Of a stretch of 64,000 nt of DNA, positions 44,778-56,653 are shown piece by piece. The notes beneath the pieces were generated by a model. It worked only from the letters and a program-made list of their open reading frames with translations, searched no databases and was not told the DNA's origin. Source of the stretch: Symbiodinium natans (lineage: Eukaryota; Sar; Dinophyceae; Suessiales; Symbiodiniaceae). The first letter of the stretch is position 1; the number at the start of each line of letters is the position of its first letter. The translations under genes and the position numbers were made by a program. The stretch covers positions 1 through 64,000 of the forward strand of contig CAJNDS010000432.1 in assembly GCA_905221605.1 (NCBI GenBank), read 5' to 3'.

Positions 44778-47700
44778 GATCCGCAGCATGAGTGTGCCGG
44801 AGCTCAAGCAACTCGCCGACGAAGTTCGGTGGCAGGCCCGGTGCATGCTTCTGTGCTTTTAACCTCCTTGGTGCAGTGTACACGCAGGTCCTAGACGCCG
44901 TGTCAGTCACAGGAGGACATCTCGGCAACTCGCCTCGGGTTTGAAGATTTCTTGTTAGACTAGTTCCTGAACCATCGGAGCAGATCTGAGATATTTGAGT
45001 TGAGAAAATGTGAAGTTTTGTCCTGAATCCTTTTGAGGCGCTGGCTTGGGAGTTGTTGAGCTGACTGTCGCTCTCCACCACGTTTTTGACACCCCTCGTG
45101 ACGAAATCTGCCGGTGACTCAAGACAGCTGGATGGCATCCTGAAAACACCAGTGCATGGTCTGTGCATGGTCGAGCCTGGCCCCAGGCTGGGACGTGGCG
45201 CATCAATGCCAGCCGCACAAGGTTCTCTGACGCTAATGCACTTCCTGCCCATGTACGAGAATATCACGACAATTCAAGACTCTGAAGGTGCTGACTGGAC
45301 GCCGATCGCGAATCTACACGTTGCGTTAGGCTCTCATGCTGGGGCTATGAGGCACAGGCAATCACGGGCAGTCACGTGCATCTAAGAGCTGCGAAAGCGC
45401 TTAGCCATCTTAGCCGAGGCCAGGGTGGAGGCCTGTCAGGCTTCGCAAAGCGGAAGGAGTCCACAGCCTGGCTTCGGCTTTCAAGATATGGCAGCGCAAT
45501 GGAGTCGTGTAGATGGAATACATGGATATAGATGGTCTTCCGGATGACCCAAGGTCAATCTATGACGCCTTTGGTGCTGGCCACTCCTCAACATCCATCA
45601 GCCCTGGACTGAGCATGACGAAGCTCCATTGTGCTGAGCGTTGCCGAGTCATCTCGGGCCGCGGGCAGGTGCTGCAGTCGGCTTCCAAACTGCCAAAGAT
45701 CGATTGGGCAGGTGCCATGCATGGCGGTGCAGAGCAGCAAAGCGTGCAGTCTGCCATCAATGGCTCCTTTCTTTGCAGGGGGGGGGGGATGTCACCAGAC
45801 AGGTCTGGACACAGCATTGCGGTCATCGGAGATGGTGCGATCACCGGTGGCATGGCCTGGGAAGCCATGAACCACGCCGCGGCCTCGCCGGAAGAGACAG
45901 ACAGTGGAGTTGCGGGGCCTTGCTCTTTTTGCTGGAGAGTAGGTAGCAACAGCATTTCATGATCAGGCAGGTGGCATGGGTTCCAAGATGGCAGCAGCCC
46001 AAGATGTTACCAGCATGCTAGGTGCAGCAAGGCCGACCCAGCTTGCGTCCCTCCGCTTCAAAGCTCTTTAAGGTCGTAATTCTGAACGACAATGGACAGG
46101 TGTCTTTGTGGGAGCCCTACCAGTTCACAAACATGGAAGGTCACATCTTGTTGAGGCGTGTCGGTTTCACCGTTTCACCTTCGTCCGCCTCCCGACATCC
46201 TGAGCTTCACCCCTTTCAGGCCCACTTTCTACAACAAAGTCTTCGGCCTAGATCGTGACGGATTCCAAAGCACATGTACGTGTAGCGGCTTGTTTTGAGT
46301 CGGAGCTTCAAGTGCGGAGGTCAAGCAGCCCGTGGGGGCGCTCTCAGAAACGCTGGCTGGCACCAGCGCAGAGACACGAGGTCACGTAAATGTTCGCAAA
46401 TGACCAGTCTCTTGGCACTTGCATGCCACAGCTTCTCAGTTGCCAGGCCTTTCCATCCAGGGCGACATTGCAAAGTTTGAGACTTCTTCGGCGTTTCAGA
46501 ACGCAAGACAGCGTCTGCCTGAGTCGAAGGGTGCAGCATCTGTTCTTTTCTTAATCGTCGGCCAGTCGTTTGAATGTGGGCTTCCCGGGCTTCCCGAGGT
46601 TTGCTAAGAATGCAACGAAGCAGCTGTTGCCTGGGCAGCTGTCGGCAGCTGCTGCAAAGCTTGACGAGTCCGCCCTCCCGTAGTGTAGTTACGTCACAAC
46701 TCGGCAGTCGGTCGGTTCTTGTGTAGATATCTTGAATCGCTTGAGTCCTTAAGCAGTCACGTCTCCACTCAACCTGGATACTTCACCTGGGGGATATGGC
46801 TTCAAGATTCTTCAAGTGAAGTACTTGGATCACAGGGCAGCCACGCCCGAGGACGGCTTTCAAGCTTAGCCAGCTAGCGAGAATGAGCAGCCAACGGCAC
46901 CACACTCACCAGTGTCACCAGGGCTTAGGGCGAATCGAACTGCTTGTCGCCATCACGGGAGCCTAGGAAAGTGAGAAGTGTTGTTTCAGGGCCGAGGGCA
47001 ATGTAGCAATGTACTGCTGGTAGTCGACTTGTGCTCCAGGTACACGCGGGACTTTGTGAAGACTGTCCCCTTCCGTGGAAGTGGCTCGGGCAGTCCGCTG
47101 CCAACGTTTGATATTGGGCACTCGAAATGTGAAACCTCTAAAAACCATCGTAAGTGAATCAAGTGTGTCCAAAGGCAAGGGAGAGCTCTTTGAGCAGCTT
47201 GGATTCTACTACGCCCGGCGCTGTGGAATCTTTCAAAATGGTATGCAAAAAGGCATGCAAAAACGTGGGTGCTCACTGCCCCTGGGTTGAGGTTGGTCCC
47301 ATTGATGGGCACGACATGGACACGTTGGTGGAGGCCTGTGATGTCTCTGTATCTGCTTGCTGGTACGCTGCGAGATATAGTCGTTCTCTTGATGCACTCA
47401 GAGCAGCAGCTACAAGTCTAGCTGCCGGGCTAGACTTAGAAGCCTTTGCTAAGCGTCTTTCGGGATGTTGCATCCGCAAAGTGCCAAAGGCTGCCTCCTC
47501 GTTTGGTTGATGCTAGGTTCTGTCGAACATCCGCCGGGACCATGAAGACGGCACGTTGCAGAAGCCCGTGTTCCTTCACATCAAGACCGCTGTGTGATGC
47601 TCACGTGGTGCTGCTTTGTGGGGTGGACTTGTAAGTTTTTGTGGGCTGTGTGATTGTTCTCCGCACAGGACCAAGAAGGGGAATGGTTACGAACCAGCCC

Positions 47701-50700
47701 AGAAGGTAGCTGCCATGGCTGCACAACGTTAACACATGAAAAAAGCTTGTTGATGCACAAAAGGGCAAAGAAGCCACACTGGATGTGCAGGCAAGTGACA
47801 AGCTGCATGCAGTTCAGCCAAAGTTCAATGCCGCACAGCTGCACGATCGATTGAATTGAGCCTTGGTCGTCCTCTCAACAACTTGTTTGTCCTTTTCTTG
47901 AGGTGCCGAAAGGTGACGCCCCTTCAGGGTTCGGCGGCCCAGTTCCCCACAGATGCAAATGAGCTCATGGCTGCCTACGTGTTCGGCCCACGTTTCGGCC
48001 CACCTGGAGGCCAAAGCAACCGCCGTTCACGAAGATTTTCGGCGATGCCTTGGTGAGGGAGGCGGAGCCTGGGTCTCAGAAGACTGCAGAGATGATGGGC
48101 TTCCTGATGAGTTTCTCCGGTGTTTTTTTCCAGCACATCAACCCATCCCGTCGTGTGTTTCCGTCACTCCTGTGTGTGTTCGCTTTTTTTGGCTCTGTGG
48201 CACGCCCAGGCGCGATGAAAAGATTGTGGCCATTACCGCAGCCATGCCAGGATCTTACTGCAGATTCCAAGACTTCAGCAGGAGCCTTGGTGATGCAAAG
48301 TTGTGCCCCAAGAGACCTGGCTGAAGACAATCGGAGGCCCGGTGGAACTGGTGTGGGCATCTTTGAGAAGAGGTTTGGCCCAGCGTGGGCTTCAGAGGTC
48401 TTCGAGCATTCTCTGCAAGTTCTCATGCTTGCGCTGTGTTGGGTGGGCCGTGGGGGGGGGGGGGGTCTTGGAACTTAGAACTCGTTGAAGTAAGGAGCGC
48501 ACTTTTGACGTGGGCATTGCTGAGCAGCATGTGCCGGCCTCGACATGAACATGTTTCTGGACGGTCATCTGCTTCATTTATTCAATTCGCGCTGCATTGC
48601 CTTTCGTGCCACACGACAAACGGAAACACCACATCTGCCTCAAGCTCACTCCTTGTCCCTGAAGCCAGAGGCCGTGACATTTGCTGCAGGGATGGCTGCC
48701 GGTGGCCAGAACCTTTAGGGACGGTTTTCAGTTGTCACGGGCCTGCGCGATACGTTTCAAGAGTGGACACCAGCATGTATCCGCGAAGCCGTGCCAAGGC
48801 ATGAAGCCTTTCTGTGCCATTTACTCCACGCAGGGCTGGCTGAATTCAGCTGCTCTCCATTGCCATCATATTCGCAAGAGCGCAAGAGCCTCCATTGCAG
48901 GTTCTTGCAGCGGGGATATGACCAGCTAGTTCATGCTAGTATCTCAGCTGCTGCGTGCATCGTGTGCCCAGAGCCGATTGTTGAGGGCATGTGAGGCGTC
49001 TACTGAGTCTACGGGTAGCCTGGGAGAGCTCTTGTGGATTTCAGCTTTTGCGTCGGTGGCCAAGGACGTGGCTCTCCAGAAGCTGCCGGTTCGATTCATC
49101 TTGGATCGAGCGGGTCTCGTCGGGGCGGACATCACCTCAGCCCTTCTAAACTTGCTTTAACGGTTCTAAGCGTACAGTGGTTTCCTCGTGACAAGTCGAA
49201 GATGAGGATGGAGCCACCCACAGCGGGTGCTTTGATCTCTCCTTCATGGGTTCAGGACTTAGCCGTTAGCCGGATTTCAGACCGAGTACGTAGGCAGGTG
49301 GAGATGTGCACTCAGCACTGGTTTGCGCAGCGTACTTTTCCCAACACCTCCCAAACTGGGCCTTGCATGCGCAAAGTGTGATGTCAGTGCCGGCCCAACG
49401 TTGAGGGTGCACGGCCTTCTGTGCCTGACTACGCTACAGCACCTAATATGTCCGTCTTGCTGAAGTGTTCCAAGTACGTGTAGTAGAAGATTTGCCGCCA
49501 TGAGGCTGCATTCCGGACATGATGGTGTGTGCATCGGCTGACGAGGCTTAATCGGTGTGTGCTTTTGTGCCCCGGGAGAAGGATGCAGACTTGGAAGTGT
49601 GGCCTTTCTGCCAGGCAGAGCTTGTCAACATGATCCACACGCTGGCAAAGATCGATGATCAGCCAACTGCACTGCGGTCGGTACCCCTGGTGGATTCTGG
49701 TGGTTTCCGAGGGCAACAAAGAGAGGGCTGCGAGTCGTTGTCTAGCCTTTGGCAGCCCCAGGTTCCCCCGCGGCAGCTGTTATGGCGACCTGGTAATGCC
49801 CGAGGAGCCTCGATTTCTTGAACCCGGCAGAGGGTCCCACCCATAGTGCTGGGGAGCAGCGGGGAGCAGCGCTGCCATCGTCTTGTTCTAACACCGTGCT
49901 CTTATGAAGTGCTTCATGAGGCGCATCTGCCGCGAGGGCCGTGATGGCAAGCTCGCCATCCTGTCCATTGGAGGGCGCTTGCGTGAGTGCCTGAAGGCCG
50001 CGTACTTCTGGGTTTCATGCATGCCGCTGCCTGCTACCCATCTCTGCTTGAAGAGGCTGCAGACGAGCTGGAGGAGAAGTATGGCATCTCTGCGACCGTG
50101 GCAGATGCCCGCCTGGAGCCTGGCATGTGATGTGACTATGCCGTTGTGCTGCACCTAGTCACGTGAGCAAGCCAACGTGTTGGAGGTTGGATGAAGCCGC
50201 TGGACAAGAACCTCGTCGGCCGTCTGGCCGAAGATCACCGAGCTCTTATCACCATCGAGGAGAGCTGGTGCATGTTGCCTACTGTTGCCTGATCCTTGAA
50301 GGTCAGGTTCGCGGGCTGCTACCGAATAGGATTTCTGAGGTCAGAGCAATTAAGCGGGACATCTACGAACTCTTTGTCAGTCAGGAGAACGCCATCGGTG
50401 GCTTCTCCGCGCAGGTCCAGCAGGTGCAGCGTGGTGTTCACTCTGTAGTCAGAGTTTCTAGAAATGTTTTATGATATTCCTGTTTGCAAAGGCTCTCCTT
50501 GAAGAAGGATTCCTCGATGGCATGGGAAAGACGCCGGTGGCACTTCGAAGTATGGTGTTGCCGGTCCAGCCCTCAGGCCATAGGTCATCATAGGTCACTG
50601 AGGGCCAGGCGGGCCAGGTTCTCAACAAAACAGGAACTCCCCCACTTCTCATGCCATCTTGGTGCTTGCAGGACAGGTGGATTGATCACAACACTCCTGA

Positions 50701-50833
50701 GCTTCAGTACGTCTTTGCCTCATGTGTTACAGGCAATTTTGTTCTTAGGGTAGAGTGCTGAGCTATGCTGCTGTACTTGAGGATGATGCGAGGCTCAATG
50801 CGGAGCACATACTCCAGAAGGCTTCTCGTTAGC
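44778..50833 (+). CDS. dxs: 1-deoxy-D-xylulose-5-phosphate synthase, ~27 short exons
   Basis: It makes DXP from pyruvate and glyceraldehyde-3-phosphate with thiamine diphosphate, the first plastid MEP-pathway step. Exons resolved to the base: 44778-44835 (SVPELKQLADEVRWQ), 44888-44924 (VSVTGGHLG, catalytic His loop), 45038-45109 (GVVELTVALHHVFDTP), 45187-45227 (WDVAHQCQPHKVL), to 45458 (GGLSGFAKRKES) and from 45554 (YDAFGAGHSSTSIS). Later landmarks: AVIGDGAITGGMA (45825) and LNDNGQVS (46080), the ThDP motif; VGPIDGHDMDTLVEA (47293); FDVGIAEQH (48508, catalytic Glu) with AVTFAAGMAAGG (48670); LPVRFILDRAGLVGAD (49083); THSGCFDLSFMG (49215); FPRGSCYGDLVMPEEP (49765); MKPLDKNLVG (50191); ARLNAEHILQKASR, then TAG (50833). 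Six of seven resolved introns use GC or GA donors. Departures from the usual family sequence are WDVAHQ for WDVGHQ and THSG for THxG. No transit peptide exon was found, so the 5' end is missing or upstream. Confidence 0.95.
45779..45789. repeat. G11 run directly after a splice-acceptor-like site in dxs
   Basis: TTTCTTTGCAG is followed by a G run before ATGTCACC, just upstream of the GDG-motif exon. Run length is prone to sequencing error and would change the local frame if exonic. Confidence 0.6.
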
Positions 50834-51848
50834 TCTTTGCTTCGGTAGTGTGGACGAACTGCATGGCAGCTACGCCCGATACTTCATTCTTGAAAGGCTC
50901 TGGCGCTGCTGAATCGTGTGGGCGTCAAGGTGCAAACGGGTCTTGTCAAGCTCTGACCACATGAGTCTTCTGGAAAGAGTTGCCTAGTTGTCTGGCTGCG
51001 CTGCGCAGAAATCTTGCCTTCAGCTGCATGCGTGTGGCTTTGGACAGCTGCTACTGACAGGTGGCCACAAACGTTGCAGGTTAATGGATCCCATAGCAAG
51101 GCACCCTGTGCCGTCAATTTTCACCTGACGCTTGCATGATTAATTTGCAATCTGACATCTGGTCTGTTGAGAGTGCTCATGGGTTGTATTCCGATACCGT
51201 TCGCATTTAATGCCCAATCACAGAATTGGCTAGGCAAGTTAGTTCATGAACATGTGTATGATATCTACATACATACATATAAACAAGATATATGTCACAT
51301 CGTATGCATTGACTACGTGTGTGGAAAAACATGGCCGGCCAGCAGCAGATCAGGGTCTCAACCGCAGGCTTCTCACGGTTTTTTCCAGAGCCTTGTGGCT
51401 TTCGCACAGGATAAGCTTTGAAGCTGACCCAAGAGGTTTGAGTCTGATGGGATGGCGAAGGTTTGTGTGGTTTTTGATTTGCAGCAAAGCTGCGCGTCAA
51501 GTCGATTATTGGCTTGTCGTGGCAAACATGCCCGACTCCACCGGTTTGATTCGTCTTGAAATTTTACAGCCAGAGGCATGCCAGTTACTGTGCGGAGAGC
51601 TTCATTCGTAAATCTCGTTGCTGGAGCTGCTGACAGTAGAATCGAAAAAGGAGAACGCCACCTGCATTTCCACCAGTTCTTCACATATGAGCCTGAAAAA
51701 CCGAGGAGGGGTCGAGAAAGAAGGAAAGAAACAGGGACAGAAAGAAGAGAGAGTGATTCCCCCTAAGACCACGCTCGAACTCGCTTGGCCGTCGAGGCCA
51801 CATTCCGCCAGCCGGGGGGCCTCAAAGCGGGCACAAGAAGAAGCAGGA
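50834..51848. other. Intergenic region
   Basis: Downstream of the dxs stop. No supported gene. A short TACATACATA stretch lies at 51266-51290. Confidence 0.5.
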
Positions 51849-52014
51849 GAAGGAGAAGAAGAAGAAGAAGAAGAAGAAGAAGAAGAAGAAGAAGAAGAAG
51901 AAGAAGAAGAAGAAGAAGAAGAAGAAGAAGAAGAAGAAGAAGAAGAAGAAGAAGAAGAAGAAGAATAAGAAGAAGAAGAAGAAATGGAAGAAGAAGAAGA
52001 AGAAGAAGAAGAAG
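51849..52014. repeat. GAA microsatellite (~165 bp)
   Basis: A long, nearly pure (GAA)n tract with interruptions near 51965 (ATAAG) and 51982 (ATGG). Poly-Glu, poly-Arg/Lys and, on the minus strand, poly-Ser/Phe frames are compositional artefacts. Confidence 0.97.
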
Positions 52015-52139
52015 CAGCAGAATGACAAAGAAAAATCAGAAGAGAGACATGTGGGGACCTCAACGAGACCCTGAACTTTCGCGGAGTTTCTGATGAAGCA
52101 CGGTCTGCTGCCGATGTGAAGAACCTAGGGACGCATGGG

Positions 52140-53040
52140 ACGCCAACCTATGACCCCTACAACCAGGTCATGGCACCCTGGAGGTTGGACCGTAATAGTG
52201 GCAGCCACGGCTTGGGTAGCAGAGGATGGCAGATAAGTCCAAACATCAAGCATCGACGTCTTCTTCAACCGACCGCCGAAGCGGAAGGTGGGGCCCAGAG
52301 TTCTGCGACGAGGCACGCCGCCATCCTCCTGGCCAGCAAATGCTCAACACATTGAATGGCTAGCAACTCCGGTTCATTCGAAAGCATATCCGTGGCCAGC
52401 AGCGCTTCAGCTCCTATGTGCTTCCGCAGGTTTTGGAGGTTGTATGGCGACGCGGAACTCGGGCGCTCGCCGAGCGCGGAGGCTTTGGCCTTCAAGCCCC
52501 TACGAAGGGTTCTTTCGTTGGGGCGCTCGGCACGAACAGGGGGTCACTCCCACGCTAAAGCGGAGAATGAACGAAGAAGAGATGATATGAGATGTCTCAC
52601 GTAGCACTAGGTGTCACCTCCAAGCTGCATCAGGGGGACACGTGGCAGCCACATGAATCGAGTACTTCAGCGTTGGGGATTGGGTTTGGAACACTGTAGT
52701 CCCACAAAATGAATAAAGGACAACGGCCAGAAAGGAAAAGCGACATGAATACAGACAGTGACATAAAAACCAAATGAACAAGAGAGAGAGAGAGGCAAAG
52801 ACACAAGTCAGATTGAGGAGACATTGACCAGTCGCGACAAGAGGCGCAAGTCGACGTTCCCAAAAAAATAGCAACGCCATGTAGTTCCGGCATCAAGAAC
52901 GATGCGGAGTCCATGTCTTCCAAGATGACAGTCTTGTGTATCCCCAACTCTAACTTTCCTACCAGGCCATCAGCTCCGGGGAAGCAGGTGAGATGGCGGA
53001 ATCGGAACTTTCCAACTGACCCTACAGAAGAGGACAAGAA
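52140..53040 (-). CDS. Possible minus-strand gene fragments, unrecognised
   Basis: Minus-strand frames are protein-like at ~52900-53037 (CFPGADGLVGKLELGIHKTV; ILEDMDSASFLMPELHGVAI) and ~52265-52500 (SPYNLQNLRKHIGAEALLAT; SNEPELLAIQCVEHLLARRM). The + frames over the same DNA are also partly open. No family recognised and no splice chain proven. Confidence 0.28.
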
Positions 53041-54330
53041 ATGCAGGAGCAGAAGGAGGCAAACGTTTCACGGGACGAGAGGGGTATCGGCATTACTTAA
53101 ACTGTCTGGTACTGCTTATTGACAAACTTGTTGACACATGAAGGGCCACTTGCTGTCGACTCGAACAGCCTCCGCCGCCTTCGCCAGTCATTGGCTGTGC
53201 TCACTCGAGCAGTAGAGGTTTGCTGCAGTAGCAGATCGGCCAGGCAGGACGAACATGCTGAAGCGAAACCGATGAAGATTCCTCAGCCTGGATCCACGGC
53301 AACTCTCAGGCAGGCCATGCTCGCCTTCCTGGGCGGCGCGCCGACCAGTGCACCCACCGCTAGGCGCGTTACGTTGACCGCTGATGGTTGTTTAACGTTC
53401 TGTGGCAAAGGGGGGACTGTGCTTTTCTGCTGACTTTTCAGTCCGCTAAGCATAGACGCGCGGCAGTCGATGCCAAAGGGTGTGCAAATTTACAAGCTAC
53501 AAGTGAATCACACAAAGTCAAAGTGCATTGGGTCGGTCATTGGCAGGAAAACGGCGCAAGAGAGGTTTTGTTACAGCTTCATGTGACACACAGCAAGTTT
53601 TCTTTCGCTCAATTTGTCTTTGCTCCTCTCTCCTTCCGAAGTAAGGCTCTTCCATGGCCTTTCTCAGAAACATGGTGCAATAAGCCCGAAGTAAAGGCTT
53701 GAGATGTCACCTGCTCTGCGTCTGCACGTCAGTGCGCGGCTGTCGGCATCGCTTGTGTCCTCCGGAGAGTCAGCATCTGCCAGCTGCTGAAATATCATGC
53801 GTCCTTCCACCTCATACCTGCTCACTGGGCCTCTTCCCTTGTCTGAGGTCCCACAGACAGGTCGGACTTGGCAGAAGAGCAGCAGGCAAAGGGTCGACAC
53901 TTTGCATTTTCATAGCTTGCCATACCATGCCACTCGCTGAAGCCGGAGGCACGAAGAGAGCATGGCCGGAAGAGCTGCTGCAACGGTGCTGGCTGTGTCT
54001 GCCCTTGCCAGAACCAGGCCTTGTTTCGATGATTTCGATGGATGCGATGTCACATCTCCCAAGTTGGCATAGTGGAGAGGCCGACTTCCAAACACCTGGG
54101 TCTGAGATGTCCAAGAGGCTCCGTGCCAGGTGCGGCCTCAATGCTCTGGAGTCCCGGACATTTTTCAATTCCTACCCTGGCAGAGTGCTCTCAGGCACAG
54201 TGCAGCTGCGCGCTGCTTCAACCGAGGACTGGGCAGTTGCGCAGCCTTTTGCCCGACCCTTGACAGAGCGATCTTGCCCTTCAGGCTCCAGCGACGTCGC
54301 AGTCCAAGATCCGCGTTCGATTTGCGCCGA
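53041..54330. other. Unassigned region
   Basis: Several overlapping frames on both strands, none with a recognisable domain. The + frame at 53119-53433 is the cleanest (RLRQSLAVLTRAVEVC; LRQAMLAFLGGAPTSAPT) and might be an exon. Confidence 0.3.
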
Positions 54331-54603
54331 GCCCCACTGGAGTGTGCGCACTCACCAATCTTGTAGCTGACGTGGGCTGTGCTTCTTTGAAAGTTGTGCC
54401 GCGTGTCATGATGAAGCTGCAATGAAGCTGCGTGGGTTTCAGGTGGCTCAAGGCCTGCATGAAGAGTGTGCTGTTTACATGACAAAACCAGCACAGCGTG
54501 CTGCTGTCGTTGTGAATGACTGCGCCATCCTATTCCGACAGATGAACTCACAAAAGCAACTTCCACTGCAGGTCTGCACAAACTCCCCAGAAAAAAGAGC
54601 TTG
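54331..54603 (+). CDS. Exon pair, unrecognised
   Basis: One frame (54338-54420) reads CALTNLVADVGCASLKVVPR and MMKL. After TTTCAG| at 54440 another reads VAQGLHEECAVYMTKPAQRA and VVVNDCAILFRQMNSQKQ to 54573. Both look like genuine protein, possibly two exons of one gene just upstream of the protease. No family recognised. Confidence 0.35.
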
Positions 54604-54822
54604 ACCTTGCATCTTGACGCTATGCTGCCCAGCGAAGCCTGTTCTGACGTTTGTCTTCCAGGCGGAAGGGTTCAGGAGCTCTGTTCAAGACATCGTCAGT
54701 TGCTGTGGTTTGCATTTTTGACAGACAGCATCATGGGCCACTTGGTCGCCTCAGTCCCTGCAGGCTCTGTAGCTCGAAAAAGCTTGGTGCTGGGCTCTCA
54801 AGAGCACTCTCAGCTGTTAAGT

Positions 54823-54823
54823 T

Positions 54824-54849
<26 letters not shown>
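54823..54849. repeat. GA microsatellite
   Basis: A short (GA)n tract between the preceding exon pair and the protease gene. Confidence 0.9.
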
Positions 54850-54855
<6 letters not shown>

Positions 54856-55089
54856 AAAAAACAACAACAAACGATCCTTTGCACAAAACATGAGCTGCAA
54901 ACAGGTCATAGATGTGCCAGCATGGGACCTTTTGCTCCCAGGTCTTGTCTGCGTCTTGTGGCACTTAACTGAGTCTGATGCTTGCAGCGGCTCAAACCTT
55001 GTGAGCCCAGAAGGCATCAATTGCGTGTCTGTTCTTCGGACACTTTTCCATTTCCGAGATCGAAAGTAGAGAGTGATCCAGTCGCAGCA

Positions 55090-56361
55090 ATGGCATCCAG
55101 ACTTGTGTGCATGTTGCCACTCGTGGCGTGCACGCTCGGGTCTGAAATCAGATCTCATCAACTTCTCCGAGAGAAGTTTGAGGTCTTTCGCCAGAAGTAC
55201 GGCCGTTCTTATGAGGAAGGCACAGAGGAGTACGAACATCGGTATGCATTGTTCCGCAAAGCAGATGTGCTGGCCGAGCGTTTCAACAGTCGCCCAGGGC
55301 GTTTGTGGACCGCCGGAACAGGCCCCCTAGCCGATCGTAGTGAGGAGGAGCTGCAGGCCCTGAGGGGCTGGTTCGGCAGTGCCCGTGGCCAAGGCCGCGC
55401 CCGCCACGGCAACCTTCGGGCGGCCTCACTGGCACAGCTTGGCTCTGCAGACACACCGCAGGAGTTTCTGAACTGGACATCTTTGACGACCTTGGCAAAT
55501 GTTCGGGACCAGGGAGGCTGTGGCTCCTGTTGGGCCGTGACTGCCTCCACGGTCTTGGACAGTCACGCCGAGATCTACAAGTCAAAGCAGAGGAGTTTCT
55601 CAGCTCAGGAGCTCGTGTCCTGCGTTCCCAACCCCAAGAAGTGCGGCGGCTCAGGTGCCTGCAGCGGCGCAACAGTCGAGCTCGCCTTCCAGTACGTCAT
55701 GGATCATCCTGTGCAAACTGACTTGACTGTTCCTTACCAGGCTGTCGATGGCCACTGCCAGAGTGAGGAAAGTGCCCAAAGTGCCCGAAGTGCCCATGGC
55801 ACTGCCTTGATCCAAGACTCCGATGACTCCACAGATGACTCGGCAGACTCCAAAGAGGACACCGAAGGTGACACCGACCTGGATGTCGCCGCAGTCGGCT
55901 TTCATGCTGCAAGCTCGGAGGCTCCGGGAATGAAGTTCATGACTGGCTGGGAGCGACTGCCGGAGAATGGGTACTCACCGCTTCTGCGCGCGGTCTACGA
56001 GCGGGGTCCTGTCGCAGTCTCTGTGGATGCCACTTCCTGGAGCTCCTACATGTACGGGATCTTCGACTCCTGTGAGAAAGATGCCGTCATCAACCATGCG
56101 GTTACGCTGGTGGGCTACGGCGTGGAGAAGGGCACGATGTACTGGACAATTCAGAACTCCTGGGGTCCCAATTGGGGCGAGGATGGCAAGATCCGGCTTG
56201 TGAGACGTGATGACGACGAGAGCTACTGTGGCATCGATCACCAGCCTGAGGAGGGGACTGGATGCGAAGGTGGGCCCAAACAGGTCAAGGTCTGCGGCAT
56301 GTGTGGCATCCTCTACGACAATGCGGTGCCACATTTCCGAAATCCTGAACCAGAGTCCTAG
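55090..56361 (+). CDS. Papain-family (C1) cysteine protease, intronless
   Basis: A 423-residue cathepsin-type precursor. The only in-frame ATG before the signal peptide (MASRLVCMLPLVACTLGS) is at 55090. Residues ~28-75 form an I29-type inhibitory propeptide (FEVFRQKYGRSYEEG). The mature enzyme has the oxyanion Gln141 and catalytic Cys147 in QGGCGSCWA, His336 in INHAVTLVGYG and Asn356 in NSWGPNWG, so the triad is complete. Two oddities: the usual CxGG motif reads CSGA, and an acidic Ser/Asp/Glu insert of ~40 residues (55765-55880) sits before the second half. A Cys-rich extension (CEGGPKQVKVCGMCGILYD) follows the catalytic domain. It probably acts in a lysosome/vacuole or is secreted. Lack of introns contrasts with its neighbours and hints at retroposition. 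A TTGCAG acceptor-like site lies at 54982-54987. Confidence 0.95.
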   Translation: MASRLVCMLPLVACTLGSEIRSHQLLREKFEVFRQKYGRSYEEGTEEYEHRYALFRKADVLAERFNSRPGRLWTAGTGPLADRSEEELQALRGWFGSARGQGRARHGNLRAASLAQLGSADTPQEFLNWTSLTTLANVRDQGGCGSCWAVTASTVLDSHAEIYKSKQRSFSAQELVSCVPNPKKCGGSGACSGATVELAFQYVMDHPVQTDLTVPYQAVDGHCQSEESAQSARSAHGTALIQDSDDSTDDSADSKEDTEGDTDLDVAAVGFHAASSEAPGMKFMTGWERLPENGYSPLLRAVYERGPVAVSVDATSWSSYMYGIFDSCEKDAVINHAVTLVGYGVEKGTMYWTIQNSWGPNWGEDGKIRLVRRDDDESYCGIDHQPEEGTGCEGGPKQVKVCGMCGILYDNAVPHFRNPEPES

Positions 56362-56653
56362 TAAGACCTAGAGTCTGGAACTCCTCACTCGTAATCCTTT
56401 CTTTTGTATGCTGTATGACGCAGTCGGCCATGAGCCGTGAAGGACTGACTTGATGCACATTTGAACAAAACAAGCTTCAATCTGCACTCTGAGCGAGTTG
56501 CCATTTGGACTGTAGCATCGGCACTGGTGTGACGGGTAGTGTTTCTGAGGTGGGAAGAGACGTCCAAAGAGGCAGGCTCGTGTCCGTAGCGAGGAAGTTG
56601 TTCTGGGGGGTGAAAATGTGCACGGCAGGCCTATTCCCAAAGTCAAGCTGGCC

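Noticed and set aside
51602..52093. Poly-Glu, poly-Arg and poly-Ser/Phe proteins
   Set aside because: All are readings of the GAA microsatellite.
54990..54998. Relict spliced leader before the cysteine protease
   Set aside because: CGGCTCAAA matches too few bases and lacks the rest of the leader.
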